From assembly GCA_035591015.1 (NCBI GenBank), contig JAXIUW010163336.1, positions 1-13,003 on the forward strand: a stretch of DNA of 13,003 nt, written 5' to 3'. Below are positions 1-9,312 of this stretch, piece by piece. The notes beneath the pieces were generated by a model that was not told the origin of the DNA, did no database searches, and was given only the letters and a program-made list of their open reading frames with translations. Positions within the stretch are counted from its first letter, which is position 1. Each line of letters begins with the position of its first letter. Made by a program: the position numbers and the translations under genes. The stretch is from Cephalothrix simula (Eukaryota; Nemertea; Palaeonemertea; Archinemertea; Cephalotrichidae).

Positions 1-49
1 ACATTTTGCCAAACGATGACAGCTGATTATTAGCTATTCATGAATAGTG

Positions 50-215
50 CAAAATTGTGTCTAAAATGCGTCTCAAAGCACCCCTGATTGTGCGAATTTG
101 AAAAAATTTCCGCCTCCGGCTGCGAGGGGATGCTTCCCCCTGGACCCCCTCGTCGGGCAATTTCAATTATTCATCCGCCAATCACCTCCGCTTCGCTACG
201 GCCCTGAGCGGGAAC
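50..215. repeat. GC-rich dispersed-repeat-like fragment
   Basis: This patch is much richer in G, C and CpG than the AT-rich DNA around it. It contains overlapping inverted words: CGAGGGG (123-129) pairs with CCCCTCG (146-152), and GGGGA (126-130) can alternatively pair with TCCCC (135-139). The order of words (a TGCGTCTCAAAGCACCCC stretch, an A/T run, a C-run hairpin, then a CGCTTCGCTACGG stretch) resembles non-coding parts of dispersed repeats that I have seen in marine invertebrate genomes, but I cannot name a family. No terminal repeats or target-site duplication are visible, so it may be an internal fragment cut by the window edge. Confidence 0.35.
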
Positions 216-771
216 AAGACTTAATTTACTGTAATTGAAATCCATTTTACGTCAGAAGACGTTCCGAGATAACTGAGACTTTTGGTATAACTTTCCCTCG
301 GTACATTCGTTTCGTTTATGGTTATGTCGATTTGGTGAGGACACTTGAGTGAAAAGTAGTTGATATGAGGTCCTTCTTGATGGTCATTTGAACGGATCTT
401 AGGCATAGCTGCAGATTTAATGCATTTGATGGAAATCGGGTATGAAAGCTTGATTTATGATAACAATTTGCTGCAGAGATGGGGATTTTAAGATAAAGTG
501 TTGATACTGTTAGTATTGTTGTATGAATGGATGGTTTTATTGGGTAATCTCGTCATTATTGAGAAGAAAAAGCAACAATTATCATCTTGCATGAATGATA
601 TTCAAGATCTGCCTTAAAAATTCTCCCTTTATCCATTTTTTTTCAACATTAGGCGAGGCCGAATCCGAGTCAAAGGTCTTTTCTTCTTAAAACACTCCGG
701 GCACGGTCCAAAGATGCGCGTGCGTGTGAAGAAAAACCTACATCTGATAAACACTTTCTTGCAGTTGTATT
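216..771. other. AT-rich stretch, no supported gene
   Basis: Nothing here can be assigned. A minus-strand frame is open from about 457 down to 221, but it matches no family I know. A small CpG-rich patch lies at about 650-735, just before the element that begins at 772, and shows no promoter motif I can defend. Confidence 0.5.
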
Positions 772-798
772 AAGGGGGAGTTGCCAGACAACCTCAGA
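772..798 (+). repeat. Left terminal inverted repeat of the minisatellite element
   Basis: This starts AAGGGGG and contains the near-palindromic core GTTGCCAGACAAC, followed by CTCAGA. It matches the reverse complement of 1319-1344 with one inserted A and two C/T differences. The core can itself fold into a small hairpin, so each terminus is a palindrome nested in an inverted repeat. Confidence 0.65.
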
Positions 799-802
799 AA
801 CC

Positions 803-827
803 GGGCGGGGGCCGGGGGATGAGTGGG
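803..827 (+). other. G-quadruplex consensus motif
   Basis: Four G-runs occur in order (803-805, 807-811, 814-818, 825-827) with loops of 1, 2 and 6 bases. This satisfies the standard G3+N1-7 pattern. It is the only such motif I found in an otherwise AT-rich window and lies directly between the left terminal repeat and the tandem array. Confidence 0.6.
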
Positions 828-857
828 TGTCAAACGACCAAAAAAATTAAATGACAT

Positions 858-1290
858 GTCAGATAAATTGGTGGTGTCCAGGAAATTTTATCGGACGTCA
901 GATAAATTGGGTGGTGTCCTGGAAATTTTGCCCAAAATTTTATCGGACGTCAGATAAATTGGGTGGTGTCAAGGTAATTTTGCCCAAAATTTTATCTGGC
1001 GTCAGATAAATTAGGTGGTGTCAAGAAAATTTTGCCCAAAATTTTATCACTCGTCAGGTAATTTGGGTGGTGTCAAGAAATTTTTATCCAAAATTTATCT
1101 GACGTCAGTTAAATTAGGTGGTGTAGAAGGTCGATTTCAGATAAATTGACGTTATGTCAGATAAAGTGGGTGGTCTCCTGGGCCGATGTCAGATAAATTG
1201 ACGTTATATCAGATAAAGTGGGTAGTATCCTGGGCCGATGTCAGATAACTTGACCAAATGGCAGATAATTTGGGTGGTGGGTGTCAAGAC
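858..1290 (+). repeat. 52-bp tandem repeat array, two unit types
   Basis: Units start at 858, 897, 949, 1001, 1053, 1104, 1156, 1208 and 1260. The spacings are 39, 52, 52, 52, 51, 52, 52 and 52. Every unit begins with a version of GTCAGATAAATTGGGTGGT. In units 897-1052 the second half contains AAATTTTGCCCAAAATTT, an inverted repeat; the unit at 1053 keeps a shortened form. From the unit at 1104 onward, the second half is replaced by a sequence carrying another CAGATAAATTGACGTTAT, while the 52-bp phase is kept. The first unit is short because it lost 12 bp between two AAATTTT copies plus one G, as expected for slippage. One full cAMP-response-element octamer, TGACGTCA, occurs at 1100-1107. A decayed unit end may lie at 821-857. 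Confidence 0.85.
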
Positions 1291-1318
1291 CCAGATTTCA
1301 GTAATCTTGCGCTAGGTG

Positions 1319-1344
1319 TCTGAAGTTGTCTGACAACCCCCCTT
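1319..1344 (-). repeat. Right terminal inverted repeat of the minisatellite element
   Basis: This contains TCTGAAGTTGTCTGACAAC followed by six C and TT. Its reverse complement matches the left terminus at 772-798. The core GTTGTCTGACAAC is a perfect six-base-arm palindrome around a single T, slightly better conserved than the left copy. Confidence 0.65.
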
Positions 1345-1858
1345 GATCGTATCTTGCGTAACTAAAGATTATTTTATTGCTTGCTGCGTACTCTTCTGTA
1401 CCGATTTCAGGTAAATCATTGCTAATTCTCTTATTTGCAAATATCCGATAGAAATAACAATTTTTTGTCGCCAAGATCTGGTACTTAGTCTAACGGTCAA
1501 AAGGAAGAACATCTTTGAAAAACATTGAAATCAATTCGTCTCGAGTGACCATCGATATTTTAAGAGTTGGGTAATCTCCTTCAAACATTGAGAACTTGCT
1601 CAAGCGCTTGTTTGTTCTTTAGTCTTGTTTTAGAGCATCTAAACATCCAATGATTCATTGATTTGATGTTTTTCTGAATTTGTCCTTAAATCGTGTTTTT
1701 TAAATGTTTCATTTGCAACGGATATTGCTTTTATTCTTGCTTTTATCCTATTGTTTTATAGAAGAGCATCAAGGAATACAGAACAATTGACGTTTTTATA
1801 TCACTAATAAATGATGTTTTCGCCCAAAGGCTTTGTTTTTATTCATAAAAGAAACTTT
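1345..1858. other. AT-rich stretch, nothing assigned
   Basis: No open frame of useful length and no strong repeat is visible. A GGTACTTAGTCTAACGGTC stretch near 1480-1498 has a loose resemblance to a tRNA A box but has no B box and no acceptor stem. The words AATAAATGATGTT at 1806-1818 recur inverted at 2026-2038, which may mark an outer part of the next element. Confidence 0.5.
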
Positions 1859-2070
1859 CATGTCAGAATTAAATGTTATTACATACAATAAAAAACCGGT
1901 ATGATAGAGATAGATCGATAATCGAAAAACATGTTTTGGAAAATCAATAAATTACATGATGTAATAAAGCTAATCAATTTAAAGAAGCACCCAAAAGAAA
2001 TCAATAGATGCAGAAATTCTTTTAGAACATCATTTATTGTATGTAAAAATGTTATTTAATGTGACTGATG
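1859..2070. mobile_element. Short inverted-repeat (MITE-like) element
   Basis: The arms at 1859-1892 and about 2033-2070 are inverted copies. A perfect 14-bp block (TTACATACAATAAA at 1879-1892 against TTTATTGTATGTAA at 2033-2046) is followed outward by further partly matching words (ATTTAAT, GAC, ATG). A perfect palindrome, ATTACATGATGTAAT (1951-1965), lies close to the centre. No open frame and no clear target-site duplication are present. The size and structure fit an old, degenerate MITE; chance similarity in AT-rich DNA cannot be excluded for the outer part. Confidence 0.45.
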
Positions 2071-2114
2071 CTGCATCTGGCTGCATATTATTAATGTCAT
2101 TAGGTTTCAGATTG

Positions 2115-2149
2115 GATCTGTGTACATGTACATCGAATCGATCTGTGTA
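2115..2149 (+). repeat. Direct repeat around a 12-bp palindrome
   Basis: GATCTGTGTA occurs at 2115-2124 and 2140-2149, 25 bases apart. Between and overlapping them is TGTACATGTACA (2121-2132), a perfect palindrome. This is too short to assign a role. Confidence 0.5.
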
Positions 2150-2244
2150 AAATATGGACACTTTGGTGCTAAAATTGACTAAGCCTGCTTGAGTGTTGCT
2201 GAATCTTTTTAGCTCAGATCTATTGATAATTGTATTAAGAATAT

Positions 2245-2311
2245 CATAAAATATTTCTTAGCAACCTTGATATCCTTCACACCTAAAGTTGGATTCTTGA
2301 GATGTTTTATG
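2245..2311. repeat. 67-bp foldback, copy A
   Basis: CATAAAATATTTCT at 2245 can pair with AGATGTTTTATG ending at 2311. The segment has the same arm ends and nearly the same length as the foldback at 10955-11023. Without gaps, the right-hand 36 bases before the terminal TTTTATG match at roughly 20 positions, and the left 14-base arm matches at 12. The two are probably diverged copies of one small element. No protein is encoded. Confidence 0.4.
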
Positions 2312-2378
2312 CTCAGAAAGTTCTTTGAATGTTCTAAGATTTCATGCATCCGAAAATGAGGTTCCGATATTAATTCTG

Positions 2379-2407
2379 GAACATCAATTTGGAACACTTA
2401 AGAGCAC
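2379..2407 (+). repeat. Short dispersed repeat shared with 10887-10910
   Basis: GAACATCAATTTGGAACAC here and GAACATAATTTGGAACAT at 10887 share almost all bases, and both are followed shortly by GCAC. This lies 68 bp beyond foldback copy A. The related copy lies about 45 bp before foldback copy B, so both pieces may belong to a larger, rearranged repeat family. Confidence 0.4.
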
Positions 2408-3060
2408 AGTTAGGAAACTGAATAATAACAGCGCATCCTATTAGAGCATCAGGTATCAAGCGATGCTTTAAGATGCGCGGGAAACGGAAAGTGTTCTGAA
2501 AACATTCTGGTGTGCTATCAGATCCTATAAATGATGATCAAATAAGGTTCTCCAAAGCCTTATAGTTGTGCCTCACAGATGTTTATAGTGTTTCGAATTA
2601 CCGGGAGACTTTCCAAGTGAGACAATTATAGAACATATTTTTTGTGTTCGTATACCATTCTCTTTTTTCCAGTTCATTCTCTAGCAAGATCGGGACCGTA
2701 AGTGCATATGTTATGGTTAAAATTTTTCACGTTTTACATCATCTGAAACTCTTTTATGAAATTTCCTGAATGCCCTTAGGACTTTGCTGAGCAAGATCTC
2801 TGAGAGATTTCCTGAGAAATTAACCCCGATCTACCTTTACATCGGTTTTCTGGCATTTTCCTAATTACCTGGAGTTATGATCAGTTATTGACTTGTCTAT
2901 CTTTTGATGGTTTGACGAAATAACCTAATATTCCGGCTTAATGACTGCCCACTACTCGATGTACTCGAAGCTAGGGCACTTATTCAGATGTCAATCTGTC
3001 ATTCTGCGAATTATCTTTGGCCTAGCAATCATAATCTTTATCCCACTTAATCCATCTGTA
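2408..3060. other. AT-rich stretch, nothing assigned
   Basis: Only a small hairpin (AGCATC near 2435 pairing with GATGCT near 2462) is visible. No coding signal, RNA gene or clear repeat was found. Confidence 0.5.
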
Positions 3061-3155
3061 AGGTAGGTCCCCTGCCAAATATCAAGATACCACTTGATGA
3101 CTGTGGTCAATGGTAACCACTAGACCAAAGGGTAACCTAGGCGACAAACCGGAAA
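3061..3155 (-). other. tRNA-A-box-like word in a nested hairpin
   Basis: On the minus strand the region reads TGGTCTAGTGGTTACCA (from about 3128 to 3112), close to the A-box head of Glu/Gly-type tRNAs and tRNA-derived SINEs. On the plus strand, TGGTC and GACCA flank the small palindrome TGGTAACCA. The expected B box (GGTTCGANTCC) is absent 30-45 bases downstream, and no acceptor stem closes. It could be a decayed SINE head or coincidence; it is not a functional tRNA. Confidence 0.15.
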
Positions 3156-5163
3156 GAAGTCATCAGACCCTTTAAGATTAATAGCCCAACAATATTACTT
3201 GAACACTTTCGTTAATAATATAACAAAATATTGCACGGATATCTCTAATTTTTTATGTCCCTAACTCATATAATAAAGGTATCGCAGTCGATGAGACCCA
3301 TTTCCGGCCATGAGCTTATATAACGGATGATTTTGTTTTTCCTGATTAATAATCGTTACGGTCAATGCGGGGTTTTTTTCTAGTATAAAACAGAAGTATG
3401 TTTTTACATTTTCTTATTTTGTGCGCTCAGGATGTTTTTATCAGATAGGCATTTGTTTTTATACATGTAGGCATGCTTGGATCTTCATAAGATCTTTTAT
3501 CTATGGACTGGATGTCATTTTGCTGTTTTCATGCCATCAGATGCAGTGACAATTAACTCAGAAATCCTGGTGCCTAGTTTTGCTGAGTTCTTTAGAACTC
3601 GAATTATCCGGATTAATAAAACTAATCAACGTCACCTAGATATCAGAAGTAGCGTGAAAATTTTTTTGTCCTCCAATTATAACTCAAATGACAAACATTA
3701 ATTTTTTTCACTAAGATATTATTTTTATACGATTTACGGTGCGATCACAGTATAATCGTGTATTTCTCTTTATAATTTCGTATACAAACTCTGTTTATTT
3801 TAACGTAAATGAGTTAAAATGACAATATTGGCTTTTATCTTCGTCATCAGGCACTATTCTGAACTTTTCCAATTTGTTTTCCACTCTGATGTCATGAAAA
3901 CATATCGTATTTCACTTATTGGTCCAACGCCTCACGAAGATGTGTAAAATTATCTTTGAATGGATGCTTGAGTACTATTGGCTCCTTTTATCACTTCCAA
4001 GTGTTCCTGGTCTATTACCGCATTGACTGAAAGCATAAAGACAATTATGGACTATCAGAATCTTGTTCGATTTTAGGATTAACCACAATATGGTGATTGA
4101 CTGTAACCTTCATTGTAAAGAAGATCGATGCTAATCTTGAGCTTTGTTAAATCCCTTAGATGTTCATCTTCCTTAGGATGCAGGTGAAAACGTCATTGGT
4201 ATCTTTTGATACTGCGTCAATGAAGGTAATTTCGTGTCTCGTCAGGCCGATGTCCATCATGTCCATCCAATTTAAACCGCCTTGTGATTATGGGAAATCT
4301 TTGAGTCCAATGCCATTTGATACTCATTCAATCGAGCATTTTGCGATGCTCTGTTTTTAAAAAATTACTGATATTACATAAAATTTAGAAGAAAATTTAA
4401 TGGCCGAAATATATTTGCCATATTTGGAAACACGTTTCCCAATAGCCTTTAAAATTGATTACCAACAGCTAGATTGTAAAGCTTGGAAATTCACTTTGAA
4501 GTGTTCTAACTTCCGTAATTTTGGGAAATTCTGCTCAAATATTCATTTTGTCTGGAAATGAATGATATTACTAATATACAATGTCATCGAAAATGAAAAT
4601 TTTGGTTTAATTATAAGCATACATCATCTTGCCCATTTTTGCAATTGAAAAGCACTATACTAAGACTCTTTCAAAAAATAGGGGCCTTCTCAAAATGGTT
4701 GACACTTAAAGAAATCATTTTCAGAATCATTTTGAAAGTACTACACATGTAAATGACGTTAACGAATTCGGCTTTCACTCTTTTGAGATGGGCCTACCAT
4801 ACACATGTATCTTCTTCTTCCAGTTGTGTGTCCAGACATTTTGGGACTGCCTTTTACAGTAGGCCTTACAGAATATTTTTTGTTGTTTCTACTTCCGCAT
4901 TCTACGAAATATGGACCCAAGAAACATGGAAAATTAAAAATTCATATTTGAATTAATAAGAGCAGTCATGTATGACTAAAAAAGCTTTAATCATACTGTA
5001 TATGGTTTCATGAGTCTCGATATGATATGTCCCTTCTTTAGTCTTCATTGACCCCTATAAGGGAATTTAGATATTGGTTTCCATATTTTATGTTTCCAAT
5101 TTTCGTAGAATCCCATTTTCCCTACCCACCCTTTTTGTATGATGGTCGTTATTTGTTTTAGAA
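3156..5163. other. Two kilobases of AT-rich DNA without supported features
   Basis: Open frames of 60-75 codons occur at 3477-3701, 4160-4360 and 4753-4956 on the plus strand. They have no recognisable domain, no convincing splice boundaries and low-complexity AT-driven composition. Small inverted words, such as TCAAAATG near 4687 and CATTTTGA near 4727, are at chance level. Confidence 0.5.
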
Positions 5164-5320
5164 TTGTCGATAAGAAGGATTGAGGCATTTTAACTTCGTT
5201 AAGGACGGGAAGGGTCAAATATTAAAAGATCTTGTCAATAAGAAAGATAGAGAGGCATTTTAAAAAGAAGCTTTTTGAGAGACATTCGGTAAGGACACGA
5301 AGGGAGTAATATTAAAAAGG
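5164..5320 (+). repeat. Diverged tandem duplication, two copies
   Basis: Copy 1 (5164-5228) and copy 2 (5232-5320) share in order TTGTC-ATAAGAA-GAT, GAGGCATTTTAA, CGGTAAGGAC or CGTTAAGGAC, GAAGGG and ATATTAAAA. Copy 2 has an insertion of about 20 bases that includes AAAAAGAAGCTTTTT, a hairpin. The shared block order shows a local duplication that later diverged. I see no coding frame preserved between the copies. Confidence 0.65.
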
Positions 5321-5761
5321 TGACACTGGAAACTGTTTAGCCTGTTTTCAGCCGTTCGCTTTCGCCTTTCATGAATGTAAACATTTATAAATTACATTTA
5401 GTATCTCCCAAGGGATAATCTATTGAACTTCTTGTCTATTCTTAATTATTAATTAGTGGATTTGGCCCTGGGTAGAGTCTACGCCCTACTAGTAGATACG
5501 TCTTCTGATATGTACATAGCACAAATTTAGAATTGAATGTTGTAAGAAATGTGTGTTTCATGAAAAATTTTCACATTTCCTGAATTTTTTTTCGCCAGCG
5601 AGTTACATTTCCTTTGCAAAATATAAATCATCATTCAAAAGCGGAAATAAATTTAGTTCTTTTTGATTTCGTCCATTCATTTCTCGTATTACTCAAAGTT
5701 CAAAAATTGTAGCAAAAATTTTAACAGATCTTCATATTAAGTGAGGTGGGTAAAATGATCT

Positions 5762-5795
5762 CTGCATACATATACCGTAGCTGCATACATATACC
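5762..5795 (+). repeat. Two-copy 15-bp direct repeat
   Basis: CTGCATACATATACC occurs at 5762-5776 and again at 5781-5795, identical, with a 19-base period. This is a simple local duplication. Confidence 0.8.
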
Positions 5796-6732
5796 ATTTA
5801 CTTTATAGTCACTTATAAAACTGTAAAAAATGTCACGGATTTCTCCGGCAGCGGAGTAACCTAATGCTGCGGAATGGAGACGGAAAACCAAAGAAACGAT
5901 TTTGAGAATAACTCCATGTCGTCTATGTCATAAATGCCTTTTCAATGAGGTATACATGTTAATTCTTACTCTTTCAGCAATTTAAAGTTCTTGTTACAGT
6001 TATTGGTTTGTCACCGCGTAGTGGAAAATTAATTCCTTTTCCTCCTTTTTGAGTTTAAATCTGTGAAATTTAATTACCTATCTTGTTATCCGATGTTACC
6101 AGGCTTTTATAAAGGATTTTTAAAATTCCCAACTCTTTTCAAGAGAAGTTTTACGCTGTGGCTTATAATTCTGCTCGGTATATCAAATACGGTAGTTTAC
6201 ATTTTTTCATTATGAATTGCATCCTAAATTTTGTTGAAATTATAGCTTTTTAAGGTCTAAAAAACCCACTATTTGGTTTGTGAAATGAAGTTGGCAATTT
6301 GTTAAATATTGAAAAATAAAGAAGACGGGACCAGAAATCTTTTTTCATCTGATTTTGTATAGGAAGTATTATTCCGCCAATATTTCGATCCTGAAGCGAA
6401 AAGCAGCTAAATTGCCGTTTAAAAGAAAATGACATGCTGATTGCTGGAAGTTTGTCATCTTAACAAAATTCGGCAGGTTTTTGCTGACTGTGGTGTACGT
6501 ATATAAATTGACAATGTACAACAAATCCCTCAGATGCAACATATAGCCTGACAATGAAAATGAGTCAAACATCTTGTAATTCAATCTAATTGATTTTAGA
6601 GTGTACATTTGTGTTATATAGGGATAAGTAATTCTTGAATGTCAGAACTTAAACTACTCAAGTTGTCTGAAGGGGGTTTAAGACAAATTCCAATATGGTT
6701 TAATAAGATTCTAATCACCAAAGTTTAACAAT

Positions 6733-7011
6733 GTGAGATTATGTCATTTATCCTATTTGAAACGTTTCAAGGCATGCACTAAGGGACATTTTGAATGGAC
6801 TAAGGGACTTTTCAGTACTTCTGGTAGTTGTTCTGCAGCTCATAAGTCTCATAATGCAGTTTATTTTCCCAGTGAAACAATTCTATTAAGGCAATCTTAT
6901 GAGAAATGGAAGGAGTCTCTGATGGGGTTACTGGAAAAATTGAAACTGAAACCAAATCGTCTCGAGAGAAAGAAAATCCACATTTCGATCGATCTGGTCA
7001 TATTATTTTGA
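6733..7011 (+). other. 92-codon open frame, unassigned
   Basis: This is one of the longest open frames in the window. It has no in-frame ATG until about 6921, so it would have to be an internal or terminal exon, and no strong acceptor precedes it. The C-terminal half is rich in Lys, Glu and Leu (EKWKESLMGLLEKLKLK) and could form an amphipathic helix. A repeated TKG motif (ACTAAGGGAC at 6778 and 6799, 21 bases apart) lies near the start. I recognise no family. A frame of this length is near the chance limit for six frames of 13 kb. Confidence 0.12.
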
Positions 7012-7046
7012 TAGAAATTATATGATGTCGAATTGCTCATATGACT

Positions 7047-7064
7047 CCGAAGTAATAACTTCGG
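7047..7064. repeat. Perfect short hairpin
   Basis: CCGAAGT (7047-7053) and ACTTCGG (7058-7064) form a seven-pair stem with an AATA loop. It is not followed by a T run, and the genome type gives no reason to call it a terminator. Confidence 0.6.
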
Positions 7065-8935
7065 CCATCAATGATTGTAATAGAACACTTATAGCTTTTT
7101 AGTCTGATTCTTTTTGCTCTAATTTTGGGATCGAATCATCCACCAAAGCATAAAATAATCTGCTGAGCCTAAAGACTTAAAGGAAATCATTAATCCTTCA
7201 TTTAGGTGCAACAAGAGTTAAAGCATGAAAATCCTCCACGAATTAAATTAACAGTGGATTTAGTTAAGGACATAAAATTTCAATCCCATTGATTTTTGCC
7301 TAAGATGAGTTTTAGAACTTGAAATGGTTTTTTTTGCAAATACTGCTCGTAAAAGTAGTTTGAACGAGTTTCAAATTGTTATTGTATTAAATTAAAAAGT
7401 ATAAAGAATATGATAAGTCGGAACGTCTCGCTTTAAAACAACTAATTCTGAACACTAGAACATTTATATCAACCAGCAGATGACGCTGGAAAGTATATCA
7501 TATTTGGAGCTCTCTGAAAATCATACACATGTAGCAACTCTGCTAGAGTCATTTTTATAAATATAATTTTCCTTGCCTTTTTTCAATTTGTTCTTTGTTT
7601 TTTTCACAACCCATGCATAAGGAACATTTTCGTACGTCTTCTGATTATTGAGTAAATGGACTGTGGCAACAAAGTAAACAAAACACTGCATTTGGAGCCA
7701 AAAGCTTACTCTTGCTCCACTGCTCCATCAGTCCATCAGCAAAAATAGCGCCATTACCGTTGAAACTCTTCTTCGACTTTCGCTTGCTTTTTAGCTCTTA
7801 TCATTTACTCAAACTATTAATTTTCTTTTTTATAGAACTACGTTTGTTTCTGTTATTGACTTTGAGTACTCTTTGCCCATCTTACACGCTTTAAGTTCAC
7901 ATCTTGGTTTCTCTTCGGTTGTAATTGAGAGGTGAAAAGGACTTGAAGTCTGTTTCGCGATGAGAAATTGTTTCACCAAAAGGGGTGATTTATACAGTTT
8001 CTTATTCAAGTCTCAAAGTAAAGTCAGACAGCGATCAACTTGTGTAATAAAAGTGTCTGAAATATTCATAAGTCTATGGTGTTTTCACCTGGATATTAAG
8101 TTGTATTAATGAATATTTGTGTTCGCAACTTGCTGGCCTCGTATTTATCTTGCTTAAAAGCTGGTAGGGACGGGGTACTTGAGATGGATTTAAGAATCAC
8201 GAAAGCACTGAGTAAAAAATGACAAATTATTTAATTTTATTTAACCGATTTTTCACCTTGGAACAGAAAACATCGTACACTCGATGGAAAAGCTCCAATT
8301 ATTTTTTGTTAATCCCTAAAAAGGGCCCTAAGGGGTAGAGAAATTTCTAACTCAGTCAAATGGTGTGCTGAATTCTATCCAACTATTCATTTGGCCACTA
8401 TCTCTGGCCAATTCAGCTGTGCTCTATAGCGAAATTCACTTTTTCGCAGCTCACGCTCTGCTATAGCGTTCAGTTAAGTCAACGGTGGAAATTCCCAAGT
8501 CAGGTGCTTTTTCGTCATGTCGTCACTGATCGACCAATCACGGCACTGATCTGTAATTATGTTGGGAAATACCCCCCAAAAATTATGAATCATGTTTTCA
8601 ACTCTTTTTTCAAACACATTTACTTGACAAAAGTAGGATGATGTTTCGTATAATGCTATCTATAAAACTATGCTCTTGCTATTTTTAAACCTTCCCTATT
8701 TAGTGACTTTTGTTATGAAATGAACTATGCTGGCCAATCAGACAGCGAGTTTACTGCAGAAGTAAAAAAATGGATTCAAATCCTTACCTTATTAATATAA
8801 AATCCAAAATCTAATGTGTCGTAGTAAATATTCATATGTGTAACAAAACTATGCTCTGATTTCTCTTGAAATGTGAGTTCTTGAGTTCTTACTTGGCAGG
8901 GCTATTAAAATTACAAAATTGCTGACCCATGACCT
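7065..8935. other. AT-rich stretch, possible old repeat remnants after 8.4 kb
   Basis: No gene is supported. From about 8400 to 8930 the composition changes locally: CTATAGCG occurs twice (near 8427 and 8460), CACTGATC twice (near 8525 and 8543), and CCAATCA near 8534 and 8733. These small echoes suggest decayed repeats, but no boundaries can be set. The plus-strand frame at 7712-7894 is pyrimidine-rich and looks like an artefact of composition. Confidence 0.4.
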
Positions 8936-8951
8936 CATGAATATATTCATG
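8936..8951. repeat. 16-bp perfect palindrome
   Basis: CATGAATATATTCATG reads the same on both strands with no spacer. No flanking structure explains it. It may be a remnant of a foldback element or a binding site for a dimeric protein. Confidence 0.6.
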
Positions 8952-9102
8952 TTTGGTCGGCTCAAACAGACGGTTATTGATTCACTTCGTTGTAAGAGAG
9001 TCCTATTTATGAAGCAGACGTGAACTAAGGGCTTAAGTTTAACCTATAGGAAAACTATACATGTTTAATGTTGCGAATAGATGACTTAGGGGGAAGCCCT
9101 TT

Positions 9103-9240
9103 TTGGTTGCTGTGTATACAGTTATTCGACGCTTTCTGAGTGCAATATGTGAGCAGTTATTTTCCGAGGCGCGCATCGCCGAGGTAAAATAACAGCTGAT
9201 ATTGCATGAAGAAACTTAAAATAACTGTTTTATTAACCAA
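9103..9240. mobile_element. Palindromic foldback MITE
   Basis: The whole 138-bp segment folds on itself around a CGCAT loop at 9172-9176. Reading inward, identical blocks on both arms are TTGGTT (9103, complement ending at 9240), CAGTTATT (9119; 9227), TGCAATAT (9141; about 9206), GTTATTTT (9156; about 9192) and GGCG (9168-9171 pairing with 9177-9180). Between the last two blocks, two opposed G/A mismatches could form tandem sheared pairs. There is no open frame. CAGTTATT is used twice in the left arm, so the arm itself is partly repetitive. Such near-complete palindromes are typical MITEs mobilised in trans; the superfamily is unknown. Confidence 0.7.
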
Positions 9241-9312
9241 TATCACAAATATTTGACCGACATCTTTAAAATATTATAACCCGTCCTGGTCAGTGGTCAT
9301 AAATATTCATAA

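Larger units (their letters stand above)
772..1344. mobile_element. Non-autonomous TIR element with a 52-bp minisatellite core
   Basis: The segment is bounded by imperfect terminal inverted repeats at 772-798 and 1319-1344. Between them lie a G-quadruplex-type run (803-827) and nine units of a 52-bp tandem repeat (858 to about 1290). It has no coding capacity, so it would depend on a transposase from elsewhere. The left end follows TT, giving TTAA at the junction; the right end reads TTGA. This is compatible with a decayed TTAA target site of the piggyBac type, but a single mutated site is weak evidence. Short elements with tandem-repeat cores are known in bivalves (the pearl family) and in Helitron derivatives. 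The inverted ends argue for a cut-and-paste MITE rather than a Helitron. Superfamily is unassigned. Confidence 0.6.
5321..7046. other. AT-rich stretch with minor repeats
   Basis: Apart from the short repeats listed separately, this stretch holds no supported gene. Minus-strand open frames at 6250-6435 and 6369-6608 overlap each other and match nothing I know. Confidence 0.45.

Noticed and set aside
221-457. Minus-strand open frame of about 78 codons, with a CTGCAG acceptor-like site before its first ATG
   Set aside because: No family is recognised, no matching downstream exon was found, and the length is within chance expectation for this base composition.
1480-1552. tRNA-like A box (TTAGTCTAACGGTC)
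   Set aside because: No B box, anticodon stem or acceptor stem can be built around it.
7972-7987. TCACC/GGTGA hairpin resembling a terminator
   Set aside because: The stem is five pairs, there is no downstream T run, and the DNA appears eukaryotic.
8666-8855. AACTATGCT three times (8666, 8723, 8847)
   Set aside because: Spacing is irregular and flanks differ; nine-base words recur by chance at this rate.
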